Part shown: one piece after another, positions 9,101 through 19,015 of the stretch | Position numbering within the stretch: position 1 is the stretch's first letter | Layout of the letters: the number at the start of each line of letters is the position of its first letter | Source: OLB6 sp964620125 | GTDB taxonomy: Bacteria > Bacteroidota > Ignavibacteria > Kapaibacteriales > Kapaibacteriaceae | Assembly (NCBI GenBank): GCA_964620125.1 | Contig: CAZUGQ010000006.1 | Location: 1 to 64,000 of the forward strand | DNA: 64,000 bases | Direction: 5' to 3' | Position numbers and translations under genes: made by a program | Notes under the pieces: generated by a model | The model's input: the letters and a program-made list of their open reading frames with translations, nothing else | Told to the model about the DNA's origin: nothing | The model's database searches: none

Positions 9101-12100
9101 ACGGTGTTGAGTACGTAATCACGTCGGTTTCACAAGCCTGATCTACCGGTCCGGTTGGCGTGAGACGAGTGATGTTCGTGGTTGAAGGCTTCGGTGAAAC
9201 AATCACGGACATAGTTGCTGTGGCTTGACAGTTGCCCGAGGCATTCTTCTCGGTAACGGTCAAGGTTTGCGTACCAGCCGTTGTCCACTTCACCGTGACT
9301 TCATTGGATGTAACACCGGATGTGATAATGCCACCCGTGACCGTCCACAGATATGTACTACCTGCGTTGGCCGGTGTTGAGTAGCTCTCCTCTGTATCCG
9401 TACATACGTTGGCATCACCAGAGATGGAAGGTGCTGGCTGGAACTCAACGGTTACGTTCTTTGTGAGAGTAACCTTACAGTTCGTACCAATGGTCTGAAT
9501 CTCAACTTCCACCGTTTGCAGACCCATGGCTGTCCACTGGATCGTTATTGCATTGGTGCCTGCACCGCTAGTAATCGTTCCACCAGTTACCGTCCAGATG
9601 TAGGACTGACCTGGAATCGACGTTACACTGTATGCTTCAACCGATCCATTGCAAACAGTTGCATCGCCTGCAATTGATGTTTGCACTGGTGTCTGATTAA
9701 CCAACACACTCAGTGTGGTGGTCTTGGTGCAGTTTCCAGTTGCGTTGTCTTGCTTGAGTGTTACAGTATGGGTGCCTGCAGTTGTCCACTGGATAGTGGC
9801 TGTTGGTGCCACCGTTCCCGACGTGAACGAACCTCCACCCGAGAGAGACCACAGGTAGCTATGACCAGGTACTGCTGCAACGCTGTACGATGCAATGTCG
9901 CCGGTACAAACAACGTTCGGACCTGCAATAGATGGATTGGGTTGCTCTTCTACGGTTACATCAAGTGTGAGCGTCTTCTCGCAGTTGGTACCGTTCGTGG
10001 AGATCTCAACAGTTACCACGTTGGTGCCTAGCGCTGTCCACTCCACATTGATTGTGCTCGTTCCAGCGCCGCTTACGATTACGCCACCGGTAACAGTCCA
10101 AACGTAGGTCTGACCTGCAATGTTGGTTACACTGTAGGCTTCCACTGAACCATGGCATACGGTGGCATCACCAGCGATGCTTGTCTGAATCGGTGTTTGA
10201 CCAACCGATACGCTGAGTGTGGCAAGAGCAGAGCAATTGCCAGTGCCATTCGTTTGTACTACAGTTACAGTGTGTGTTCCGCCTGTGCTCCATTCAACGG
10301 TCATTTCATGAGAGTTCACACCACTCATGATGGAACCTCCACCGCTGATGGTCCATGCATACGTATGACCTGCAACTGGATTCACACCATACGTTGCAAT
10401 ATCATCTGTACATACAACCGCCGGACCAGTGATGGATGGTGCTGGCTGATCTTCAACTGAAACATTCTTGAACAGCTCTGTTTCGCAGTTCGTACCGATG
10501 GTACCGATTTCTACAACAACAGTCTGGTTGCCGATGGAAGTCCACTGAACGTTGATGCTGCTTGTGCCTGCTCCACTAACAATCGAGCCCCCTGTCACCG
10601 TCCACGTATAGGATTGGCCAGCAACATTGGTCACACTGTATGTTTCCGTGCTGCCATAGCATACGGTTGCATCACCAGTGATCTCGGTTTGTGTTGGAGT
10701 CTGACCTACAGTCACCAGCAGGCTTGCATTGGCGAAGCAATTGCCAGTTCCATTTGTCTGAACAACATTAACGGTCCATGTACCAGGAGTAGTCCACTCA
10801 ACCGTTAGGCTGTTGGATGTGGTTGACGACATGATCGTACCACCACCGCTGATTGACCAGGAGTATGTGTGGCCAGCAACAGCCGTGACGCTGTACGTTG
10901 ACATGTCGTCCGTACAAACGGGTGTTGGACCTGCAATCGTAGGTGCTGGCTGATCTTCGACGTTTACCACTTGTGTAACCGTCTTCGAACAGGTTGTTCC
11001 TGCAGTGGTTTCCTTTAGCGTGATCGTTTGTGCACCAACGGTAGTCCATTCGATGGATACTTGGAAGGTGTTGTTGATTCCGCCAACGAAGTTACCGCCG
11101 GTAACATTCCAGAGATACGTGTTGCCAACATTGTTCGACGTTCCGTAGGTGATCACCTGGTTAACGCAGGCAATGGCAACACCACCTGTCGGCGAGATCC
11201 GAGCGATAGCGGTTGACGTTGGTGTCTTTCCTACGGTCACTGTAAGTGTTGCAGTTGCCGTACAGTTACCATTGGTTTCCACAACCTGAACGGTGCGGGT
11301 ACCTTGCAACGTCCACATCACTGTTACTTGATGTGATGTTGTGCCAGACATGATCGTACCACCAGCAGATGGTAGTGACCACAGGTAGGTGCTGCCCGGA
11401 ACATCAGGTGTAGAGTAGACGCGAGTGTCTTCGGTACATGGCATTGCATCGCCGGTGATGGCAGGAACTGGCTGATAGGTTACACCAACATTGAGGGTTG
11501 ATGTAGCCATGCAGGTTTCAGTTTCATCCTTCTCAACCAGAGTAAGCGTTTGTGTACCAACGTTGGTCCACTGAACGGTTACTTGATTGGTGGTGCCACC
11601 ACTTACGATCGTACCACCAGTTACAGACCATTGATAGATAGCATCCGTGTTGTTCGGCACACTATATACGATGGTGCTGTTGTTGCAAGCCTGGTTAACC
11701 GGGCCAGCTGGTGAGACTCTGGTAATTGTAACAACCTGTGGTTGATACCTGATTGTAACGCTGATGTTAGTACTTGCCGAACAACCACTGAGTGTGTTCG
11801 TTTCTGTTACACCAATCGTAGCAGCCAGAGTATTGCCTGGTGTTGGATTGTTGAACAGGATGGTAGCTGCACTTGTGGTACCACCACCAGTAATGGTTCC
11901 GTTACCACTGATTGACCAAGCATAGGTGTTGCCAGCGATGAACGGTGTGCTGTACGTATGTGAGCTTTCGCCACAAACGTTCAGCGGACCACTGATGGTC
12001 GGGGCCGGAGCATTAGTAATAGTTACATCCTGAGATACCGTAGTTGTGCACTGCGATCCGGTATGCCACTTGTTCAGTGTTACCGTGCCTGTGCCAACAG

Positions 12101-15100
12101 TATTCCAGGTTACTACCACTGTCGAAGCTTCGTCAGTGCCAACAACGGCACCATTCGAAACATTCCACTTGTAGTTGTACGTTGGATTTGGTGCAACTGG
12201 ATCAGTGTTACCATAGGTAATTGTCTGACCAAGGCATGCACCACCAACGGCTCCGCCAGCAGGTGCAACACGAGTGATGGTTGGGTTTGGCTTCTCAACA
12301 ATCGTAACCACCTTGGTTACTGTTTCCGTACAGTTCGTGGCAAGAACTGTTTCGGTGAGTTGCAGCGTGAAGGAGGAGCCTCCACCTATGTCGCCAGTCA
12401 GCACAGTTGCGGTTGCGGTATTTGCTCCGCCCGTGATGGTAGCATTGCCACCAGCAAGAACAGTCCACAGATACGTGTTATTCGGAGCGTTGTTAGCCGT
12501 GCTGTATGTGTAGACGCTGTTGTCGCAAGTCTTGTCGGCACCATTGATTACTGGAACCGGTGTTGGATTTACGACCACGTTGAACGTCGTAACATTCATA
12601 CATCCGACTGACGAAACTTGACGCAGACGAATGAAGGCATTGGGATTCGGCGTATCCAGCCAGTCGATAGAGATGGTGTTCAGACCCACGCCTGACCGCT
12701 TGGCCGTATCACCAACGATGCCTGCTCCCAGACCTCCGTCGATCGTACCACCAATCACCTGCCAGTTGTAGGTGTCAGACGGGTAGTTGTCTGCGGTGTA
12801 TACGCGGTTCTGGTCACCTTGGCAAACCGTTGTAGGACCATTGATAACCGGAACTGGCAATGGGTAAACAACCACGTCGTGCAACAGCGTTGTGGTGCAA
12901 CCACCGTGCGAAGGAGGTAGGGTGATATCGCATTGTACTGTTCCAATGTTGGTACCACCAGTGGTATACCATTCGGCTACAATACCCGGGGTGAACTGTC
13001 CGCTGCGAATTGCACCACTTACAACACCCGAAGGCATCGTCCACAAATACGTTGTCCCAGCTGGGAACACACATGGTGCTGGACGTTCAACATAGAAGGT
13101 ATCCAGGTGCTCTTCGAAACCACCATAGATACAGGACGACGTTGGACCTTGAATATCGGCATCTGCAACAGTCGGTTCGATTGTCACATTATAGAATGCC
13201 GTGTCGGTGCAACCCCATGAGTTGGTGGCAATCATCCGAATGGTTTGTGCTAACGGATTGTAGGTACCATCGCAGTTAAGCAAGTGGATACCCCAGTCAA
13301 CCACAAACGGATTCACCGTACCACTGATCGTTGGGTTCGCAAACGTTGGTGTTGTGCCAGCAGGCGGAACGGTGGTAATCAACCATGAGAAGTACATCGG
13401 CGGAGCCGGTGTTACCGGATCTGCTGTGTACGTAGCAGTGGATGGTCCACACGAGTTCGTAGGTCCATTAACAACTGCAACTGGCTTCTCATATACCGTT
13501 ATGTTGGTGGTGCCGTAGTTAACCGGGCAAGCCGACGTTGGTATCGGTCTGGTATACGTTGCATTCTGAACCAGACGTGCCTCGACTTGCACGTTGTTCA
13601 CAACGGTGAAGTTCACCGGATTCGTAGGCTGGATCTGTGCAACGTTGAACATTGCAGACACCGCACCACCTGTGCCTTGCAGAATCACTTGTGGCGATAG
13701 GAAGGAACCGTTTACGTTCACTTCGTACTCTACGCCAGCTTCGGTGTTTGCCAGGTTAACGGTTAACATTTCTTCCCAGCAGATTGGATTCGGGAAGAAG
13801 GTAACTGTTGGATCGGCTGGGTCTTCAAAGATGCGAGCCGTTGGGTGGGCCGTCATCGTTGCCGGACAACCACTAGCCGGTGGCAGCAGCGGAGCTGGTG
13901 GTATGAAGGCACGTACTTCGTACTCGTAGTTGTCTACAGCAAGGAGCGGGCCACCTGTGCCAATTCCTGCCGTAGTGTTGTCCGTAAGCGTGATAGTAGG
14001 TGCGATACCCATTTGAGATACGATGGGTCCTACATAGGCACCTACAACTGGGAAGATCTGACGGCGATACAGCTCGTACATCACGTGTGGTTGCGCTGGC
14101 TGTCCTACAGTACCAACATCAACCAACACATTGTCGCCTTCGCAAACGAGTGTGGTGGTGATCGTCACTGGGATGTCGTTCGGTGTGTCATATACCTGAA
14201 TGGTTATGACGTCCGTTGCAGTACGCAGCCATTCACATGGACCGCTGATATCCGGCGTAAATGTTTGATCCTTAGCCGTGATACGGAACACATGATCTGT
14301 AATCGGTGAGGTAGTAATGGTAAGCACCGACGCAGGAACAGTAATGTTCAGGGCAGCACCTGTACCCGCGACTGGCGTAACACCCGTATTCACCCACGAT
14401 GTACCATTCCACTCTTCAACACGGTAGTCTAGCCCAATTTCACTGCTTGAAAGAATTAGGTCTACTGTTTCTCCTTCGCAGATCTTGTTACCCGGTGCTG
14501 AAGAAGACGTGGTAAACGTCAGTGGCACAGTTGGTATCAGCGGGAGATTAAGTGTTGGTTCGATTGACGTTGCAAAACATGCCGCTGGCGGAGGATTATT
14601 CGGGTCACTGGTAAACACCAAGTACTTGACCTTACCAGGGGTTGGACCCGTCCAAACAACCTGGCAGCTGGTAGCATTTAGGGCGGCAGTGGTGAACTGA
14701 CCTACACTAACGTAGCTGCCTGGTGTTCCAGTGATAATGAAGCCATTGGTTACGTACCACTGATACCAGTGGTTGGCCAGCGGCACAGGTGCAGAGTAGG
14801 TGATGATCCGTGTGGGATCAATTGCCAGCGGGCCAACTACACTAGGATTATCAAAGTACAGAGAATCCACACAAAGCTCATCCTGTGTGGCGTTGGTAAT
14901 CACTGGTGCAGGTTGCGGATTCACAGGCTGCGCCACAACCGTGATATCGTAGTGCTGTACGCGCGTACAGCCTGTGATAAGGTCGGTTGCTGTAAGATCT
15001 ACTGTGTGGGCTCCAGGAGCACCCCAGTCATTTACCGTGAACGTCGGTGCAACAAAGGCACTTACGGCAGCCGATGTTGCCAAGCTATAGCTGTATAGTC

Positions 15101-18100
15101 CTGGTAGGTAGTTCGTGATGTTGTATACCTGTGGATATGCTCCGTCGCAAACAACTTGAGGATTCGGGAAGTCGAGCAGCGGACGCACAGGGCGTGTTTC
15201 GACCGTAAACGGTCCAAAGTTGCCTACGGTAGCACATGATGCAGGTGAAAGGTTGTCGGTAACGGTAATGGTAAGATTGAAGCTTCCACCTGCCAAGATA
15301 TCTGCCAAGGAAGAGTCACCAATTGTCACGTTCCACACTGCAGCAGCGGCGTTCAAGTTGAATGATGTGCTCAACGGAGCAGCACCCGAGTATGCACCAA
15401 CAGGTGTGAGCTGGAAGTTCCAGTTACGGGTTACTCCACCACCAGGATATGCTGAAGCATTTCCAGTTATCGCATACGTTCCCCCTACGCAGATTGGAAC
15501 AGGCACAGTTGGCGCAAGTACCGTCGGGTCCGGAACAATGTTCACTGACTGAGTGAACGCTACTGCACATCCGCCCACACCAGGATTGGTAACAGTAATG
15601 GTCAGATTACCAGAAGCAACGCCAGGTCCTGGATTGGTGGCTGTAAATGCAACGGATGGAAGATTCAGTGGTGGTGTTAGAGCAATGTTGAGCGGTGTGG
15701 TTGTCGACCAGAGGTATGTAGCTCCAGGAAGTACTGTTCCAACACCTGGGTTGAAGGTTGCAACTCCACCGTCTCCATTACAAACTGCCGTTGGTACGAC
15801 CGAAACGGTACCTGTTGGTTGCGGATTAACCGTGATGTTAAACTCCCGTTCCGTCACGCAGCCAGGCGCTGCTGGGTTGGTTTCGGTAATTCTGATTCTG
15901 GCCGAGGTTACCCCGGCGTTGTACGTAACTCCAAACTGTCCATTAGCAAGATTCAGTGCAACGGAGACGACGCCACCACTCAGGACACTCACACTCCAGT
16001 TGTTACCATTTGGCCACGGGCCACTAATCTGATAGGTGTGCGGCCCAGTACCGGCACATGGATTTCCTGCAATAGGCGTTACATAACCCGGACCGGAAAT
16101 TGTTTTCGGTGTAGGCGACTCAGTTACTGTGACATTCTGAGTAATCGTAACAGCACATCCGGTTGCGATGATGGTTTCAGTTACCGAAACCCAGTTTGCA
16201 CCAGGCAATGACCAACGAACGATAGCATCAAGGTTTGCACCTGCACCGTTCACCAACCAGTTTGAGGTGTTGGTGTTCGTGAATATGCCATTCAGCACCG
16301 TGAAATTGTACGAGCGGCCTGAAACACCAAGAATGCGGTAGGTGTACTCGTACAATGCTCGACCACTTTCTAGTGTTCCACCGATGTATGTACAGCCTTG
16401 CGACGGGTTGAGCAACCACGTTGGATTCGGAAGTGGATTTACAACAATGTTGTTCAGCGGATTGTGAACTCTGACGCAACCGCCAGAAGTTGTTTCAGTA
16501 ACGGACACTGAGTATGTACCAGGCAACAACCAGTCGATGGTAATGGTGTGGTTGTTTGGAGGAGCAGGAATGGTAGCATTCCAGTTCACACCGGCCGTTC
16601 CCGGAGTAATCGACCAAGTGTACGATGATCCAGGTGTTGCCGCTATGGAATACGTGCGGTTGTCTTGTTCGCACACGGTGCCAGCAGGAGTTTGAACCAC
16701 TGTGGCTGCTGCCGGTACACCATTCACCTGGAGAGTATGAACTACCGACGTTGGTCCAGCACATGACCTGTTCGAACCAGGAACTCCAGCAGCACCACCA
16801 GTACCGTTTGAAGGCTGTACCGTGAGAGATGCGGAGTAGTGGCTTGTCGAAGCTGGCCACGCAATCGAAACGGTATTCGTTGGGTGCTGGGTAGTAACCG
16901 TAACAGTACCACCAGACACAGGGTTACCGTTCATGGTTGTTCCTACCGGTGCACCGGTAAGAACCCAGCGATACAGCGTTGCAGGGGCAGTAGCACCTAC
17001 ACCGGAGGCACCCGCCTGCGTGTAGATTGCCGTGGTACCAGCGCAGGGGTTACCTGGCTGATTCACTGCTGTGTTTACACCTGGTCCGGTAATTCCTGCT
17101 GGTGTTTCAACACCAGGTGTCCTGTAGAAGGTAGAAGTAATGGTAGCATCCGGGTTGGAAGCACACACGATAGGCACAGAGGTTTGCTCCTCCATGTTAA
17201 TCGTTACACTCGTTCCACCTTGCGCCAACAATGCGTTATTGAAGAAAATGGTCGTGTTCTGAGCAGCATTGTTGTTATTTGGAACAAACGCAGTTACTGC
17301 CGGGCTAGGCGACGACCAGTGGAAGGTGTTCGGTGCATTGCTGTTCGGAACACCTGCAGTGGTGGTTGCATCACCGCATCGGTTAGCACCAAGCGTAATA
17401 ACCTGCGCTACCGGTAGTGCAACAACCTGGAAGTTTACTGTGTTCGATGTAACCTGCGATGTTTCACAACCATTAAACGTATAGGTCACAACAGCTGAGT
17501 AGCTGTGTGTACCAGGCGTACGAAAGGCTGGCGGAACTGCGAATGCCGGGGGAATAAATGGATCCACGCCGGGAGTGAAGGTGCCTGCAGTTCCCATTGA
17601 TGTTGCACCGTCAAAGTACTCGATGTCAACATCTGCATACGGAGGACCAACAAGAATAGGATCCGACGTGTAGGCCTCGTCATTAATCGCGGCATAGTTC
17701 ACAAGTGCATTCTGATACACTGCGTTACCGGCCGTGCCACACTCATTCTCAAATCCAGCAAACACACCGTAAAAACCTGCACCGGGATTCGGTACATCAT
17801 CCAAGCGCCATTCGATGCGGCTTGGCGTACCGGCATACCCGTCCTCGTAAATGATCAACTGCATGTTGACCACGTTTGCCTGGAATGGGTTCACGAACGG
17901 AACATTTTCGTAGGTGATCACCAGGTAATTGCCATTGGCATCTTCCTGTACTTGCCACCAAATGTTGCCTCCGGCTGCTGGATCCAAATCCACATTACCA
18001 AGGATAACGGTCTTGTTCGGCCCGTTCACGTTTGGAACATTGGCTGGAATAATCCCAGCGTCCACACCATTGAGGAACGTGATGAATCCGTTCGAGGCCA

Positions 18101-18509
18101 CATAGAAGCCATCGTTGGTAAGATTCAGCAACTCGCCATAGAAGCTGAACTCAAAGTCAGCTCCGCCGGTTTGTTGCGGGTTCTGCTCACCCGAAATCCC
18201 ATCGTCTCCGAGGGCAAGGTTGTTTACCGGGCCATTGGCAACGCCACCGGCATTCTGGCCCAGCATACCGCCCGGCCAGAGAAGTGCAGCCGGCGCAGAT
18301 GGTTGGGGAACGTCCTGGCTGGTAATCGATGCAGTGATGTTAAACGCAACACCTTCGCACTGCGGCGATGCCAGCGAGGTCGCAATCGTAATCTGCGACC
18401 AAAGACTCGGTGGCGTGACGGCTCCCAGCATAAGTGCTAGAAGGAACGTCAGCACCACGAACCCTGAACGCCGTTGCGCCCCTAGAGTCGTGGAACCAAA
18501 GGATGTCAT
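6141..18509 (-). CDS. Giant T9SS-secreted PKD/Ig-repeat adhesin (about 4,122 residues)
   Basis: I place the start at the ATG at 18509, because GGAGG stands 5 bases upstream and a signal peptide follows at once (Gly-Phe-Val-Val-Leu-Thr-Phe-Leu-Leu-Ala-Leu, ending Leu-Trp-Ser-Gln). The frame stays open for 55 more codons upstream without signal character. An N-terminal NIDO/galaxin-like domain (about residues 90-290) precedes dozens of PKD-like modules of 80-90 residues. Each module has one early Cys (Val-Cys-x-x-x, then Tyr-Ser-Val/Thr), a Tyr-x-Trp-x-Val-x-Gly-Gly core and a late Cys (Gly-Thr-Asn-Cys). About five shorter Ig-like modules follow (Gly-Pro-Thr-Thr-Phe-Cys, Leu-Ser-Ala-Pro). The C-terminus is a classic type A sorting domain (Phe-Pro-Asn-Pro-Thr-Ser-Gly, Leu-Ala-Asn-Gly-Val-Tyr-Asn-Val). 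It is probably a surface adhesin or gliding/biofilm fibre. It is monocistronic, with its own terminator. Confidence 0.88.
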   Translation of the reverse strand: MTSFGSTTLGAQRRSGFVVLTFLLALMLGAVTPPSLWSQITIATSLASPQCEGVAFNITASITSQDVPQPSAPAALLWPGGMLGQNAGGVANGPVNNLALGDDGISGEQNPQQTGGADFEFSFYGELLNLTNDGFYVASNGFITFLNGVDAGIIPANVPNVNGPNKTVILGNVDLDPAAGGNIWWQVQEDANGNYLVITYENVPFVNPFQANVVNMQLIIYEDGYAGTPSRIEWRLDDVPNPGAGFYGVFAGFENECGTAGNAVYQNALVNYAAINDEAYTSDPILVGPPYADVDIEYFDGATSMGTAGTFTPGVDPFIPPAFAVPPAFRTPGTHSYSAVVTYTFNGCETSQVTSNTVNFQVVALPVAQVITLGANRCGDATTTAGVPNSNAPNTFHWSSPSPAVTAFVPNNNNAAQNTTIFFNNALLAQGGTSVTINMEEQTSVPIVCASNPDATITSTFYRTPGVETPAGITGPGVNTAVNQPGNPCAGTTAIYTQAGASGVGATAPATLYRWVLTGAPVGTTMNGNPVSGGTVTVTTQHPTNTVSIAWPASTSHYSASLTVQPSNGTGGAAGVPGSNRSCAGPTSVVHTLQVNGVPAAATVVQTPAGTVCEQDNRTYSIAATPGSSYTWSITPGTAGVNWNATIPAPPNNHTITIDWLLPGTYSVSVTETTSGGCVRVHNPLNNIVVNPLPNPTWLLNPSQGCTYIGGTLESGRALYEYTYRILGVSGRSYNFTVLNGIFTNTNTSNWLVNGAGANLDAIVRWSLPGANWVSVTETIIATGCAVTITQNVTVTESPTPKTISGPGYVTPIAGNPCAGTGPHTYQISGPWPNGNNWSVSVLSGGVVSVALNLANGQFGVTYNAGVTSARIRITETNPAAPGCVTEREFNITVNPQPTGTVSVVPTAVCNGDGGVATFNPGVGTVLPGATYLWSTTTPLNIALTPPLNLPSVAFTATNPGPGVASGNLTITVTNPGVGGCAVAFTQSVNIVPDPTVLAPTVPVPICVGGTYAITGNASAYPGGGVTRNWNFQLTPVGAYSGAAPLSTSFNLNAAAAVWNVTIGDSSLADILAGGSFNLTITVTDNLSPASCATVGNFGPFTVETRPVRPLLDFPNPQVVCDGAYPQVYNITNYLPGLYSYSLATSAAVSAFVAPTFTVNDWGAPGAHTVDLTATDLITGCTRVQHYDITVVAQPVNPQPAPVITNATQDELCVDSLYFDNPSVVGPLAIDPTRIITYSAPVPLANHWYQWYVTNGFIITGTPGSYVSVGQFTTAALNATSCQVVWTGPTPGKVKYLVFTSDPNNPPPAACFATSIEPTLNLPLIPTVPLTFTTSSSAPGNKICEGETVDLILSSSEIGLDYRVEEWNGTSWVNTGVTPVAGTGAALNITVPASVLTITTSPITDHVFRITAKDQTFTPDISGPCEWLRTATDVITIQVYDTPNDIPVTITTTLVCEGDNVLVDVGTVGQPAQPHVMYELYRRQIFPVVGAYVGPIVSQMGIAPTITLTDNTTAGIGTGGPLLAVDNYEYEVRAFIPPAPLLPPASGCPATMTAHPTARIFEDPADPTVTFFPNPICWEEMLTVNLANTEAGVEYEVNVNGSFLSPQVILQGTGGAVSAMFNVAQIQPTNPVNFTVVNNVQVEARLVQNATYTRPIPTSACPVNYGTTNITVYEKPVAVVNGPTNSCGPSTATYTADPVTPAPPMYFSWLITTVPPAGTTPTFANPTISGTVNPFVVDWGIHLLNCDGTYNPLAQTIRMIATNSWGCTDTAFYNVTIEPTVADADIQGPTSSCIYGGFEEHLDTFYVERPAPCVFPAGTTYLWTMPSGVVSGAIRSGQFTPGIVAEWYTTGGTNIGTVQCDITLPPSHGGCTTTLLHDVVVYPLPVPVINGPTTVCQGDQNRVYTADNYPSDTYNWQVIGGTIDGGLGAGIVGDTAKRSGVGLNTISIDWLDTPNPNAFIRLRQVSSVGCMNVTTFNVVVNPTPVPVINGADKTCDNSVYTYSTANNAPNNTYLWTVLAGGNATITGGANTATATVLTGDIGGGSSFTLQLTETVLATNCTETVTKVVTIVEKPNPTITRVAPAGGAVGGACLGQTITYGNTDPVAPNPTYNYKWNVSNGAVVGTDEASTVVVTWNTVGTGTVTLNKWHTGSQCTTTVSQDVTITNAPAPTISGPLNVCGESSHTYSTPFIAGNTYAWSISGNGTITGGGTTSAATILFNNPTPGNTLAATIGVTETNTLSGCSASTNISVTIRYQPQVVTITRVSPAGPVNQACNNSTIVYSVPNNTDAIYQWSVTGGTIVSGGTTNQVTVQWTNVGTQTLTLVEKDETETCMATSTLNVGVTYQPVPAITGDAMPCTEDTRVYSTPDVPGSTYLWSLPSAGGTIMSGTTSHQVTVMWTLQGTRTVQVVETNGNCTATATLTVTVGKTPTSTAIARISPTGGVAIACVNQVITYGTSNNVGNTYLWNVTGGNFVGGINNTFQVSIEWTTVGAQTITLKETTAGTTCSKTVTQVVNVEDQPAPTIAGPTPVCTDDMSTYSVTAVAGHTYSWSISGGGTIMSSTTSNSLTVEWTTPGTWTVNVVQTNGTGNCFANASLLVTVGQTPTQTEITGDATVCYGSTETYSVTNVAGQSYTWTVTGGSIVSGAGTSSINVQWTSIGNQTVVVEIGTIGTNCETELFKNVSVEDQPAPSITGPAVVCTDDIATYGVNPVAGHTYAWTISGGGSIMSGVNSHEMTVEWSTGGTHTVTVVQTNGTGNCSALATLSVSVGQTPIQTSIAGDATVCHGSVEAYSVTNIAGQTYVWTVTGGVIVSGAGTSTINVEWTALGTNVVTVEISTNGTNCEKTLTLDVTVEEQPNPSIAGPNVVCTGDIASYSVAAVPGHSYLWSLSGGGSFTSGTVAPTATIQWTTAGTHTVTLKQDNATGNCTKTTTLSVLVNQTPVQTSIAGDATVCNGSVEAYSVTSIPGQSYIWTVTGGTITSGAGTNAITIQWTAMGLQTVEVEIQTIGTNCKVTLTKNVTVEFQPAPSISGDANVCTDTEESYSTPANAGSTYLWTVTGGIITSGVTSNEVTVKWTTAGTQTLTVTEKNASGNCQATATMSVIVSPKPSTTNITRLTPTGPVDQACETDVITYSTPFNATSSYQWTVTGGNIIGSSTSNTVTIKWTSLGNQTLTVVETTTGTDCQTTDVQNVTVTYKPAPNINGANVACINKDHVYFTPFVVGSAYAWSITPTNAFAPIVGYPNSNSIEIKWIQPGLHTVTVTETNIAGGCSTTVSMQVQVNEIPTPFISSTTGYGNPAGRRPGIVCNFSTHTYTTFATPGNTFVWAVTGGTIVSGQYTNTVQVTWGPAGQGTLSVTETIPGSDCITTDRDTFDIRPTPSPNITGNLNPCGNSVETYTTPFVTGNSYTWTVVGGTIISGQGTNTISVSWQNPSWPNTIAGSVSVTEWVTDVLPSMSCINSNTRSITVRPNPPVPTITGPSVVCATDLGDNPQTDNMVTYSTSIPATGSAQGFINYQWTVSSNGSIVGTSTSTSVNVRWTNAGSTPTTGTVTITQTSTWGCVVTASLNVTINPLPNPVVSGPTSVCLNTIHTYSTPGLPGHSYSWVVSGGNIIRSGQGTPNITVEWTVPGTHAVTVTETNTYGCVARNSLNVTVNELPSVTITASGPTTFCQGGDVTLSAPVGFASYVWNTGETSRSIVVHTGGSYFVRVTDENGCVGTSNTIVVNVFPSSLPIITVSGPTTFCEGGSVTLTAPSGFATYLWSTGANTQSIVVTEAGSYTVTVADGNGCTGTSTEVDVFVNSKPTPVLTVVGSTTVCSGDSVEVRAPNGYVSYTWRSERNINYGTGRSIFVKQTDTIYCEVVDANGCVGVSDTVIITVSPVPAPIVIPNGPTTFCDGGSVVLSAPDGYSSYFWSNGATTREITVVDGGSYTVVVTNNASCEAASVPTDVVVNPLPARPSITRSGDTLYANSAVARGYQWYRATGMPGQYAPISGATAHYLLVNTSGTYRVEIQDDNTCSSVSDGYDVTLTDVNDVVFAGHAPELHVFPNPTSGLFNIEAANLEAGDVRIELVNNLGEVVYTINEAFGGGTFKTSVNMGTLANGVYNVVLSTGDQRWSVRLVRQ
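9160..11220 (-). repeat. Approx. 510-bp (170-residue) tandem super-repeat inside the adhesin gene
   Basis: In this part of the gene two alternating PKD-like module types recur as a pair. The equivalent points at about 9664, 10174 and 10678 are 510 and 504 bases apart, and each carries a recognisable variant of the same DNA (gcatcnccngcnat, then a 'tgtntgantnggtgtntga'-like stretch). One module type reads Pro-x-Ile-x-Gly-x-x-x-Val-Cys-Thr-Asp/Gly-Asp and the other Ile-Ala/Thr-Gly-Asp-Ala-Thr-Val-Cys. The pattern suggests duplication of two-module blocks. The outer boundaries given are approximate. Confidence 0.75.
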
Positions 18510-18514
18510 ACGAT

Positions 18515-18519
18515 CCTCC
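18515..18519 (-). promoter_or_regulatory. Shine-Dalgarno site deciding the adhesin start
   Basis: The minus strand reads GGAGG, then 5 bases, then ATG at 18509. It is one of the better Shine-Dalgarno matches in the window, where most starts have weak ones. It supports 18509 rather than the upstream in-frame start at 18674. Confidence 0.8.
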
Positions 18520-18889
18520 GAAGAAGTGTAATGATTGATACAGGTTGTTTGCGTGTTGGAAATGGCCGCTGCCAGTGCAGCAAACGCCGAAAGGCGCCCT
18601 CGGCGCCGCGTTGCAATCTGGTTTTTTCGTGGACCGATTGTGCTCGATCCGGCCCCAATGTAGCTATCCATCATACTCGGCTAGTTCTCCGTTCCAGTGC
18701 AAAGGAACGGCGCACACCACCCCCAAACCGGGCGTGCGGTGTCGTCAAAGCGCCGCTAAAATACCGCAGGCTGGCATACGCGCCAAACAACATTTGACCA
18801 CATCCGAAAGATGTTACCAACGTCAACTGCCGTTTACACTCCGTAATACACATCTGCATGTGTTGTCCGTACCCTAACGATGAACAAAC

Positions 18890-18913
18890 ACCTGTGAAAA
18901 ACGCTTCACAGGT
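18890..18913 (-). terminator. Probable terminator after obg
   Basis: A 9-bp perfect stem (ACCTGTGAA/TTCACAGGT) has a 6-base loop and lies about 100 bases beyond the obg stop codon. On the minus strand only a broken T-run (GTTTGTT) follows, so it is weaker than the adhesin terminator. It could instead act as a leader hairpin for the adhesin mRNA. Confidence 0.55.
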
Positions 18914-19015
18914 CACACCGACAAGGTCCCACTACGCGCCTGATATTACAGGACTTGCGTTAAAGGACCCTCACATCCAGCAACATTGTCTCAATGATTG
19001 TGCCAAACTTGTGTT

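Larger units (their letters stand above)
18510..19015. other. 506-bp intergenic region upstream of the adhesin gene
   Basis: This is the leader and promoter region of the giant adhesin and the trailer of obg. It holds the hairpin at 18890-18913 and the GGAGG site at 18515. An in-frame 5' extension of the adhesin (18510-18674) and an 81-codon minus-strand frame (18671-18916) have no recognisable protein character. I see no tRNA and no confident promoter boxes. Confidence 0.6.

Noticed and set aside
18510..18674. 55-codon 5' extension of the adhesin
   Set aside because: The GGAGG-ATG pair and the signal peptide both fit a start at 18509; the extension would bury the signal peptide.
18671..18916. 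81-codon minus-strand frame upstream of the adhesin
   Set aside because: It has no recognisable domain, runs through a hairpin and has no ribosome-binding site; it looks like leader DNA.
18960..19015. TTGGCAC-containing stretch after obg as a sigma-54 promoter
   Set aside because: The required GC element at the right spacing is missing.
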